From IMG/VR virus record IMGVR_UViG_3300046170_000152, positions 1 through 34,832 of that record: a stretch of DNA of 34,832 nucleotides. One strand, written 5' to 3'. The first letter of the stretch is position 1, and every line of letters starts with the position of its first letter. The notes under the pieces were generated by a model that saw only the letters and a list, made by a program, of their open reading frames with translations, did not search any database and was not told the origin of the DNA. The stretch comes from a virus. The position numbers and the translations under genes were made by a program. Below, one piece after another: positions 27,704 through 34,362 of this stretch.

Positions 27704-28765
27704 TTAGCCATTCATGTATTTTTTCTGAATATAATTACCAACTATCTGCGCGTTCTCCATAGAGTCCTCTTCAAATATGTGCGCGTATCTTTGCGTCGAC
27801 TGTAAATCAGCATGACCTAATAAATCGCCAGTCTCTTCTAACTTACTTAACGACTTACGCGCCCAACTGCCGAAGCTATGTCTGAGGTCGTGCATTCTTA
27901 CATCTTCTATCCCGGCGGCTTTTCTTATACTCTTCCACATTCTAGCTGGCTCTTTAATACCAAAAATAGTTTCTGTATCTCTAGGTATAGAGTTAATAAT
28001 ATTTAACGCTTGGTTAGATAAATAAATAACTCTTGGCTTTCCGTCTTTATCGGTTTTATGTTCTTTAAGAATAATTTTATTTATATGTAAATTGCTCCAC
28101 TTAGCTTTACCTAGTTCGCCTTTTCTTGCACCGGTTAAAATACATAACCAAATAAACTTAATAGAGTTTGGATAGTCTGTACTTTTTGCTCTAGCGTTTA
28201 ACTCAGTTACCAAGTTATTTAATTCTAACTGTGTTAAATATCTTTCTCGTTTTTCCTCTTTATTTTTTTTAACAAAAGTAGCTGGATTAACTTCTGTTAA
28301 AGATAAAGCTATAGCATTATTAAAGGTGGCCCGAACAAGATCCACAACTCTATTAGCAGCATATTTATAATTAACAGATATATCATCATGCATTCTTTTA
28401 ATATCACCCCTGTTAATATCTTTTATTTTTTTACTGCCGATCGGTTTGTTAATGTACTTGTCATACATTCTCTGCATATCATCAATACGCTTAACACCTC
28501 TTTTGCGACAGTCTGTTAAGTAAGATTGAAATATGTCTTTAAAAGTTTCGCCTAACTTAGCCTCTCTGCGATCCTGCATGGGATCTTTGCCCCTAGCTAT
28601 ATCGCCCAAAAGCATATAAGCCATATCCCTAACAGCGTTTATTGGTAAATCCAAAGACGCTATTTTCATTTCGGTTTTTTTACCAGCTATCCTGTAGTAA
28701 AGATAATAACCAGTTTTAGTTTTTCTTAATTGTCGTATGTCCCGGTCGACTTGGTATCTTGCCAT
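27704..28765 (-). CDS. int: Tyrosine integrase (353 aa)
   Basis: I place the start at ATG 28765 (MARYQVDRDIRQLRKTKTGY), where GGAG lies upstream; the ATG at 28777 contains that site. The N-terminal arm-binding part is YYLYYRIAGKKTEMKIASL; a core-binding domain spans ~75-160. The catalytic domain is complete: Arg214 (LTGARKGELGKAKW), Lys237 (KEHKTDKDGK), His292-x-x-Arg295 (MHDLRHSFGSWA), His318 (LLGHADLQST) and the nucleophile Tyr327 (TQRYAHIF). The enzyme inserts the phage at the host site by recombination at attP, which I find at 29190-29228 upstream. It shows that the phage can be temperate. Confidence 0.92.
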   Translation of the reverse strand: MARYQVDRDIRQLRKTKTGYYLYYRIAGKKTEMKIASLDLPINAVRDMAYMLLGDIARGKDPMQDRREAKLGETFKDIFQSYLTDCRKRGVKRIDDMQRMYDKYINKPIGSKKIKDINRGDIKRMHDDISVNYKYAANRVVDLVRATFNNAIALSLTEVNPATFVKKNKEEKRERYLTQLELNNLVTELNARAKSTDYPNSIKFIWLCILTGARKGELGKAKWSNLHINKIILKEHKTDKDGKPRVIYLSNQALNIINSIPRDTETIFGIKEPARMWKSIRKAAGIEDVRMHDLRHSFGSWARKSLSKLEETGDLLGHADLQSTQRYAHIFEEDSMENAQIVGNYIQKKYMNG

Positions 28766-29016
28766 TTTTTGCTCCATTTTAAATGTCTTATTCCAAAATT
28801 TTCACTCGCATTGCGCAAGTTAATTATTTTCTTTTCGAGGTCTGTATAGGTCTCCCAATCTATAACCTCGGTTCTTGTTCTCCCGCATCCCTTACAACGA
28901 TCATCGTCAGGCATAACGCTAGTAGAACAAACTCCAATACAAGGGTTATCTGCAACGCTCACACACTTACCTAAAGTTTTAGATAAAGATGTAAATGTTC
29001 CAGTTTCCGCTTTCAT
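28726..29016 (-). CDS. DUF1289 domain protein (96 aa)
   Basis: I place the start at ATG 29016 (MKAETGTFTSLSKTLGKCVS) rather than 29064, since the longer form would run over the left integrase arm repeats. The DUF1289 signature is complete: NPCIGVCSTSVMPDDDRCKG, CGRTRTEVIDWETYTDLEKK, with four cysteines in CxxxC and CxxC pairs, probably metal-binding. DUF1289 proteins are small proteobacterial proteins of unknown function. The C-terminal ~20 residues overlap the integrase start by 40 bases. In a phage this may be a passenger gene picked up from a host. Confidence 0.68.
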   Translation of the reverse strand: MKAETGTFTSLSKTLGKCVSVADNPCIGVCSTSVMPDDDRCKGCGRTRTEVIDWETYTDLEKKIINLRNASENFGIRHLKWSKKWQDTKSTGTYDN

Positions 29017-29029
29017 AATAGTTGTAATC

Positions 29030-29049
29030 CATCCGCCACTCATCCGCCA
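29030..29049. repeat. Left pair of arm-type repeats CATCCGCCA
   Basis: CATCCGCCA at 29030-29038 and again at 29041-29049, eleven bases apart, so on the same face of the DNA helix. The same paired arrangement occurs on the other side of the tRNA-like core. Most likely these are integrase arm-binding sites. Confidence 0.6.
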
Positions 29050-29189
29050 AAATAACAGTAACAAGTGTGAATGATTATTACCTCTGTCATAGATTATATT
29101 TCCAAAAGAGTCAAAAAAGCAAGGAATTATGCGGGTAAAATGATTGAGTGTGATGTGTAGTTATTTGTTAAGATGTGCCATTTAGAAAA

Positions 29190-29228
29190 TCCCAAACCAG
29201 GTGCGCTACCAGACTGCGCTACTCCCCG
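29190..29228 (-). other. attP core: 5' half of a tRNA-Pro(TGG) gene
   Basis: On the minus strand, 29228-29190 reads CGGGGAGTAGCGCAGTCTGG and TAGCGCACCTGGTTTGGGA, which from memory is the start of a proteobacterial tRNA-Pro with anticodon TGG: acceptor strand, D arm (AGCGCAGTCTGGTAGCGC) and 5' anticodon stem and loop. The match ends right after the anticodon (next TTTTCTAAA). A tRNA piece beside an integrase gene is the classical sign of a phage attachment site. No complete tRNA can be folded from it. Confidence 0.8.
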
Positions 29229-29290
29229 AACCGCAGTTTTAAGCCAAAAATAAGCCTAAAACCAGTTATGAAAAATTACTTATATATACT

Positions 29291-29329
29291 CATCCGCCAG
29301 CTATCCGCCAAGCTAATTTAACTCCGCCA
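29291..29329. repeat. Right arm-type repeats ATCCGCCA (pair plus one variant)
   Basis: CATCCGCCA at 29291-29299, TATCCGCCA at 29302-29310 and the variant ACTCCGCCA at 29321-29329. The first two are 11 bases apart, as in the left pair. Together they frame the tRNA-Pro core asymmetrically (141 bases on the left, 63 on the right), as in lambda-type attP sites. Confidence 0.58.
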
Positions 29330-29714
29330 TAGCCAAGTCTAAGCTATCTAATGAGTTAGTATTTTTCATAGTTTCGTCCGATATAGTAGTTTGAGTTTTA
29401 GCGCAAGAAAAAGGATAAAAACATATGGTCTGATGTTTAAGAGAAACTAAAGCATAAATGTCTATATTGCCTTTATTATAGTTTCTATTTTTTGTATGAG
29501 ATCCCCGTCGAAAATCAAAACGCCAACCCCTATCATGAGTACCTATTTTACTCTTGGTTTTGACTTGGCATTTATAAATCTTATCTTCCCACTCAAATAA
29601 TATGTCTGCATGAGAACCATGCGGGATAACTGAAACTGTATCGGATACTAAAGAAAGAACCGAAGCCGTCAAGAATTCGCCACTACGACCAATCCTCTCG
29701 GTTGTTCTAGACAT
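29313..29714 (-). CDS. PD-(D/E)XK endonuclease-like protein (133 aa)
   Basis: The protein begins MSRTTERIGRSGEFLTASVL, with the conserved Glu in GEFLTASVLS. The metal-site core follows: GSHADILFEWEDKIYKCQVK (Asp and Gln-Val-Lys), then TKSKIGTHDRGWRFDF, DIYALVSLKHQTICFYPF. This is the pattern of PDDEXK_5-type endonucleases. It is the last gene of the late block, 4 bases after a virion protein and next to attP. It might be a packaging-linked or restriction-like nuclease, or a lysogenic accessory gene. All key residues seem present. Confidence 0.68.
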   Translation of the reverse strand: MSRTTERIGRSGEFLTASVLSLVSDTVSVIPHGSHADILFEWEDKIYKCQVKTKSKIGTHDRGWRFDFRRGSHTKNRNYNKGNIDIYALVSLKHQTICFYPFSCAKTQTTISDETMKNTNSLDSLDLAMAELN

Positions 29715-29717
29715 AAC

Positions 29718-31673
29718 TTATTCGTTTAGTAAGCCTTTTTGAGTGTAATCTTCTTCTATGATTTCTTGTATTTGATCTGATGTAAAACCAATACCAAGTA
29801 ATACTGATGTAGATGCTTGCAATGGTTGTCCTGAGTTCATAGCAAAATCTCTAACAATTTGTTTTGTTGCTTTACTAGACATAATGCTTGAAATTGTTTT
29901 AGGTAGCAAGTAAGCACCTGCGAATAAACTAGCACCAGTTGAAACATCCCCGGTAACAAAACCACCACCTGCACCTAAACCTAAAGCCGTAAAAAGTTCT
30001 CTTACTGCATTAGCAGAAGCAGTATTTGAAAAGTTTACTGTTTTATTTGCTTCTTTAAATCCTTTTGCAACTTGATCAATATCATCTACTTTAGTTCCTA
30101 AAGATTGTATTGTTACAGGAAGTTCTCCTGTTGGCCCTTTTAATTTATTTAAGTTAGTAACAGTTTTACTAATACTTAGATCGCCTGCTGTATCTCTAGT
30201 TAAATCATAAAATTGTTTTTCACCAATAATTTTTAATTGATCTACATTTCCAAACTTTGGAAGAAAAATTTCGTCTAAAGTTCTGTTATAAACAGACGGC
30301 TCAGTTGTTAAACCATTAACAACTTTATCGTAAATTTTTTCGCTAGGAAGAAGGTCTTTACCACTATTTCTAGAAATAATTGGTTTAATTTGTGTATCTA
30401 AAACATTTATTCCTTTTTTATAAAAGTCGTTGGATAGTTTTGCATATTTAAGCGCATCACCACCAATGCTTTCAGCGGCTTTAAACATATCATCAGTTAA
30501 AGCACCATAAAGTTCTTTTAAACCAGCTTGTGACGGAGAAGTACCAACTACAAAAGTGCCTTTTAATTGCTTGCCTATTTCGGTTCTTAAAGATGCTATA
30601 TCTTTGTAAGATAGTTGTACTGGCCCATCACCAAATACTACTTTTAATTTATCAGCAAAATCTTTACCAAATACATCACCTAGTTCCTTGTTATTAAACT
30701 TAAATTCACTTTTTCTTAGAGCTTTTTGTAAACCGGGTAACTTAAATACATCGTTGGGGTTAATATATTGACCTAGCTTATTATATAAAGCATCTGATCT
30801 TTGCATAAAATCTGTTTCAAATTTTCTTGCAGCATTTAGAATAATATCTCCTGCGGCTTCTTTGCTGTATTGACTACCTAAAGAAGTTAAATCATCTATT
30901 GCAGTATTAAGCTGGTTAATTCCATCTGTATAAGACTTAGTAATTGAAGATCCACCAGTAGTAGCAGATAAGCCACTTTCTATTTTGGCAGTATTTTTTC
31001 CACCAGTAACACCTAAAGGTAAATTATCAATACCAAGGTTATCAGCTGATGTTTGTATAGCTTTAGAGGTAGCGTTATTAAAAACTTTATCAAAACCTGT
31101 TCGTAATATTTGTCCTCCTTTAGCTATTGGGAAAGGTGTAACGGCTTCTATAGAACTTTGAAAAGCTAAGTCTCCTGCATACTCGCCTGCGGTTCTTGTA
31201 TCTTCTGTATCTTCACCAAAAAACTGTCTTAAAGCTGCATCGTAAAGTTCGCCGGCTATAACAGATCCTGCCGCACCACCAGCCGCAACTCCAATAGGAA
31301 CACCTGCAACAGTTGGAGAAGTAGCTAAACCACCTGCAACCATCCCGGGAACAGATCCTATTATTTCAGATGCTACTCTTCCATATTCTAAAACATCGCC
31401 AAAATCAAAACCCTCGGGGTTAAACAAAGTTTTCTGACCAGTGCTAGGGTTTTTAAAAATATAATTACCTTCGCCAAAAGGAAGAGCTTCGGGATAATAT
31501 TTTCTAAGTAATTTTAATTTATCTTCGGGTTTTTTATATGCGCTAATAGTTGCTCTAATTTTTTTAGGTGCGCCTGTCTCGGTATCTATTTCACCGGGAT
31601 CAAAAGTTAAAGTGCCTTGTGGTAAAGGTGGTGTAGAAACAGCGCCTGTAGGTAGAGGTGGTATAGTTGCCAT
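29718..31673 (-). CDS. Large internal virion / DNA ejection protein (651 aa)
   Basis: I place the start at ATG 31673 (MATIPPLPTGAVSTPPLPQG), one base after the stop of the preceding gene; the ATG at 31697 lies inside that gene. Residues ~95-145 hold a Gly/Ala-rich hydrophobic hairpin (SVPGMVAGGLATSPTVAGVP, GVAAGGAAGSVIAGELYDAA), as in podovirus ejection proteins that cross the host envelope. The rest is mostly helical (NAARKFETDFMQRSDALYNK, DIASLRTEIGKQLKGTF) with another hydrophobic stretch near residue 580 (FTALGLGAGGGFVTGDV). It has no lytic transglycosylase motif that I can see. It probably forms part of the inner core ejected with DNA. Confidence 0.7.
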   Translation of the reverse strand: MATIPPLPTGAVSTPPLPQGTLTFDPGEIDTETGAPKKIRATISAYKKPEDKLKLLRKYYPEALPFGEGNYIFKNPSTGQKTLFNPEGFDFGDVLEYGRVASEIIGSVPGMVAGGLATSPTVAGVPIGVAAGGAAGSVIAGELYDAALRQFFGEDTEDTRTAGEYAGDLAFQSSIEAVTPFPIAKGGQILRTGFDKVFNNATSKAIQTSADNLGIDNLPLGVTGGKNTAKIESGLSATTGGSSITKSYTDGINQLNTAIDDLTSLGSQYSKEAAGDIILNAARKFETDFMQRSDALYNKLGQYINPNDVFKLPGLQKALRKSEFKFNNKELGDVFGKDFADKLKVVFGDGPVQLSYKDIASLRTEIGKQLKGTFVVGTSPSQAGLKELYGALTDDMFKAAESIGGDALKYAKLSNDFYKKGINVLDTQIKPIISRNSGKDLLPSEKIYDKVVNGLTTEPSVYNRTLDEIFLPKFGNVDQLKIIGEKQFYDLTRDTAGDLSISKTVTNLNKLKGPTGELPVTIQSLGTKVDDIDQVAKGFKEANKTVNFSNTASANAVRELFTALGLGAGGGFVTGDVSTGASLFAGAYLLPKTISSIMSSKATKQIVRDFAMNSGQPLQASTSVLLGIGFTSDQIQEIIEEDYTQKGLLNE

Positions 31674-31674
31674 A

Positions 31675-32853
31675 TTACTGCGCTGGAGTTCCGTCATCTT
31701 TGTAAACCCACTGACTTCCGTCTTGGCTTACAGTTATTTCTCTGCCGTTTTTATAATATTTTTTTGGTTGATTTTGTGTTTTTATCTCCACTGGATCTTG
31801 TCCTAATTCTTTTAAACCTTTATTTTTAACTTTCATTGCAGCAGCTCTTAATTGTCTAAGTTGTAACAAAGTTCCCTCGTTACCACCTTTTAATGCCTGT
31901 TTTATTGATGTTGGATTTCCTATCCAATTTTCTAATAAGTCTAAATCAGGCCCAGCTAAAACGCCAAGCTCTGCATAGTTTTTTAACTCTAAAAGTACTG
32001 AATTATATAAACTGTCTATCTCTGCTAAATCTTTTCCAAAAGTTAAAACACCGGGATCTATTCTTAAAATTCCATCTTCTAGGTCGTTTAGTTTATCTAC
32101 AACACCATCTACAACATCAATATCTTTTTCTACAAGTTTTCTTCTTTCAGCAGTTATACCAACTGTTTCAGTTATACCTCCATCTTTTGTGGTTGTATCT
32201 GTTGATGCAGAAGTTGTATCTGTTGATGCAGAAGTTGTATCTGTTGATGCATCTGTAGAGGTTAGAGGCGGTTCAACTATTTCTGTAGAAGTTGGCGCAG
32301 GATAAATGCTTGGATCTAAACCGGGTACTGTTCTTGTTACAGGTTGACCTGACTCGTTAATATAAGTGCTAGTTTTAGGTTTAGTAAGTTGGTTGTATGC
32401 TACTTTGTATGTTGTAGAATTTCTAACCTCCGGACTATTTTTTCCCTGTTCTAAAATATTTAAGTACTGTGCGTCTAAGCTAGTTCCCTCAAAAGTTCCA
32501 CTTCCCATGTTTTTAGCAACCGCAGTTCTTGCAGTATCAACACCAAGCAAGTCAACCATGCCCTGATATTGTTGTCCTTGTGGTGATTTTAAAAATTGTT
32601 TAAATTTTTCGTCTTGTATTCTTTTATCTTTAACAGCTTGCTGAGTAACTAGTCTTTGTTGAACCTGTCCCATGCGAGACGGATCACCTGACATTTGTGC
32701 TGCTCTAATAGAAAGTCTTTGTGCTAAATCTTGTAAGCCTTGATTTTGTCTTTGCAATCTTTCCTGCTCAGTCATTGGTGCGTTAGGATCGTATCCTGCA
32801 AAACCAACTAAACCGGAAGATATATTGTTTTTAAAATTGTCAAATAAAGCCAT
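31675..32853 (-). CDS. Internal virion protein with Ser/Thr repeat linker (392 aa)
   Basis: The N-terminal part is helical and Gln-rich (TEQERLQRQNQGLQDLAQRL, QVQQRLVTQQAVKDKRIQDE). A middle linker at residues ~195-220 has three ASTDTTS units, encoded by a 21-base tandem repeat. The C-terminal part is helical again (AEIDSLYNSVLLELKNYAEL, LLQLRQLRAAAMKVKNKGL) and ends in a small beta unit (YKNGREITVSQDGSQWVYKD). Such Gln-rich helical proteins next to the ejection protein are typical internal virion proteins of marine podoviruses. It lies 2 bases after the next structural gene. Confidence 0.68.
   Translation of the reverse strand: MALFDNFKNNISSGLVGFAGYDPNAPMTEQERLQRQNQGLQDLAQRLSIRAAQMSGDPSRMGQVQQRLVTQQAVKDKRIQDEKFKQFLKSPQGQQYQGMVDLLGVDTARTAVAKNMGSGTFEGTSLDAQYLNILEQGKNSPEVRNSTTYKVAYNQLTKPKTSTYINESGQPVTRTVPGLDPSIYPAPTSTEIVEPPLTSTDASTDTTSASTDTTSASTDTTTKDGGITETVGITAERRKLVEKDIDVVDGVVDKLNDLEDGILRIDPGVLTFGKDLAEIDSLYNSVLLELKNYAELGVLAGPDLDLLENWIGNPTSIKQALKGGNEGTLLQLRQLRAAAMKVKNKGLKELGQDPVEIKTQNQPKKYYKNGREITVSQDGSQWVYKDDGTPAQ
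32192..32250. repeat. 21-base tandem repeat inside the virion protein gene
   Basis: The unit beginning GTTGTATCTGTTGATGCAGA occurs at 32192 and 32213, with most of a third copy from 32234. Each unit codes for one seven-residue ASTDTTS block on the minus strand. The copies are identical, which suggests recent slippage and a length that may vary between isolates. Confidence 0.75.
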
Positions 32854-32855
32854 AT

Positions 32856-33764
32856 TTATGAACCGAATATGCTAGGAAAAGCTGTTTTTAAGTCTGAGTA
32901 AGTACCCAAAGTTGCTGCAGCTTTATCTAGTCCGCTAGGCGAATATGATTGTGTTGTAGTAGATTGATTAGGCATACCGAACACCGCGCCTGATAATAAA
33001 CCAAGTTGCTGAGGCCCATAATTAAGAGCGCGTATAAATTCATTGTAACCTGCATCCATACCTGCTTGCTGTAGTCCTTGCTGTTGAGCGCCAATACCTG
33101 ATAATAAACCAAGGTTTCTATATTGATCACCAAGTTGGTTATTAAGTAAGTTTGCTCTAAAACCTCTGTTTTGAAAATCTCTTGCCATGTCATTCTGTGC
33201 AAGTTGTGTCGCTTGATTGAATCCTGACTGTCTAAGGTTGCTAGATGTTCTAGCGGCAGCATCTGCAAAATTTCTATTTGTTTCAGCTTCTAATAAAGCA
33301 GACCTAGATCCACCAAAAGCGCCAGCACCGATTGCCCGGTCTTGATCACTTTGTAATCTAATTTGTCTTGCTCTATCTAAGTCATTTAAAGACTGGTTAA
33401 TTACCTGCTCATTAAATGGGTTTTGATAAGCGCTAATATCGGTATTAAGTAAACTTGGTGCTTGTTGATTAGCTAGGTCATTTAACCCGGTCATTGGGTT
33501 ATATTCCATTGATCTATCAAACAGGCTTCTTGTTTGATCAAAGCCTCTTAACTGATCAGGATTAAACCCGGCAACTCTTGCGCCTGTATAGGGTACAAAA
33601 GGCTGACCGGCTATGCCTTTAGACCTATTATATAAGTCCTCGTACATTGCCATCTGTCTTGGATCTGTTGCAACGGATGTTGAAGATCCGCCTTTATCAC
33701 CACTAAACGCAGATTTTGCTGCAGCGCCTGCTGTGATACCTGCTATAACTGTTTCTATTCCCAT
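32856..33764 (-). CDS. Internal virion / tail protein, Gln/Asn-rich (302 aa)
   Basis: The N-terminus is a hydrophobic Ala/Gly segment (VIAGITAGAAAKSAFSG). The central part has the familiar YQNPFNEQVINQSLNDLDRA, DQDRAIGAGAFGGSRSALLE, AETNRNFADAAARTSS pattern, common in marine podovirus structural clusters. The C-terminal half is Gln/Leu/Asn-rich (LLNNQLGDQYRNLGLLSGIG). It is likely one of three proteins (with the 392- and 651-residue ones) making up the internal core, similar in place to T7 gp14-gp16. The assignment is by pattern and gene order. Confidence 0.68.
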   Translation of the reverse strand: MGIETVIAGITAGAAAKSAFSGDKGGSSTSVATDPRQMAMYEDLYNRSKGIAGQPFVPYTGARVAGFNPDQLRGFDQTRSLFDRSMEYNPMTGLNDLANQQAPSLLNTDISAYQNPFNEQVINQSLNDLDRARQIRLQSDQDRAIGAGAFGGSRSALLEAETNRNFADAAARTSSNLRQSGFNQATQLAQNDMARDFQNRGFRANLLNNQLGDQYRNLGLLSGIGAQQQGLQQAGMDAGYNEFIRALNYGPQQLGLLSGAVFGMPNQSTTTQSYSPSGLDKAAATLGTYSDLKTAFPSIFGS

Positions 33765-33773
33765 TATATTTAC

Positions 33774-34199
33774 CTATAAGTCTTTTTTTATTAAGTAAGC
33801 ATCTTCAAAACCTAAGTGCTTAATTTTTCTTAGCCAAGATTTACGACCACCGCCATAAAGTCTTTTGCATCCATTATTTCTTGCAAAATGTTCGATGCTA
33901 GGCAACATTTCTTCTAGCTCTGAATAATCACCACCGCAGAAAATTAAATTTAATGCTTTAAACTGTGGGTATTCAGCAAAACCTGTGACCATAGCAGACT
34001 TTTTACCTGACCACAGATGGAATAATCCATGTCTTATTTTATCCTCTACATCACTAATTGTATAGGAATCTTGAGTGTCAATAGCTTTATCAATTAAATG
34101 TTTACACTTTTCCCACTCTATTTCCCAGTCTTCCTTACGCGACTTCGGTGGTAGAGAGGTTTCCGCTATTGTCGACTTCGATTCTATACTTAGTTCCAT
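33774..34199 (-). CDS. GNAT-like conserved virion-module protein (141 aa)
   Basis: The core reads WEKCKHLIDKAIDTQDSYTI, DVEDKIRHGLFHLWSGKKSA, VTGFAEYPQFKALNLIFCGG, MLPSIEHFARNNGCKRLYGG, GRKSWLRKIKHLGFEDAY. This has the beta-alpha order of an N-acetyltransferase fold and is a frequent protein in the head-tail clusters of podoviruses. An enzymatic role is unproven. No start codon exists after 34199 before the conserved core, so the gene must overlap its upstream neighbour by 65 bases, unless an unusual start is used. Confidence 0.65.
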   Translation of the reverse strand: MELSIESKSTIAETSLPPKSRKEDWEIEWEKCKHLIDKAIDTQDSYTISDVEDKIRHGLFHLWSGKKSAMVTGFAEYPQFKALNLIFCGGDYSELEEMLPSIEHFARNNGCKRLYGGGRKSWLRKIKHLGFEDAYLIKKDL

Positions 34200-34362
34200 T
34201 TGGACTCACTAAAACAACTTCTGTTTGATCGCCACCATTGGCTTCAACTCTTTCGCCTTTTTTAAAACTTAAACCATCTCGATATTCTATTTCTGTTACT
34301 AAGTAACTCTGATACTGAGGACTATAAGTTTCACCGGGTTTAGTTAAGGCTCTTCTTGCCAT
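34135..34362 (-). CDS. Small beta-type hypothetical structural-module protein (75 aa)
   Basis: The sequence MARRALTKPGETYSPQYQSY, LVTEIEYRDGLSFKKGERVE, ANGGDQTEVVLVSPNGTKYR, IEVDNSGNLSTTEVA suggests a small beta barrel. I do not recognise the family. The start overlaps the stop of the tail hub gene as TAATG (34364-34360), and its 3' end overlaps the GNAT-like gene by 65 bases. It is probably a small virion or assembly protein. Confidence 0.58.
   Translation of the reverse strand: MARRALTKPGETYSPQYQSYLVTEIEYRDGLSFKKGERVEANGGDQTEVVLVSPNGTKYRIEVDNSGNLSTTEVA

Noticed and set aside
29190-29228. A complete phage-encoded tRNA-Pro gene
   Set aside because: The match stops just after the anticodon; no 3' anticodon strand, T arm or acceptor 3' strand follows in the next 60 bases. 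It is a half tRNA, as in an attachment site.
31893-32258. Plus-strand Leu-rich 121-codon frame
   Set aside because: Antisense to the virion protein gene; its composition is explained by the opposite strand, including the 21-base repeat.
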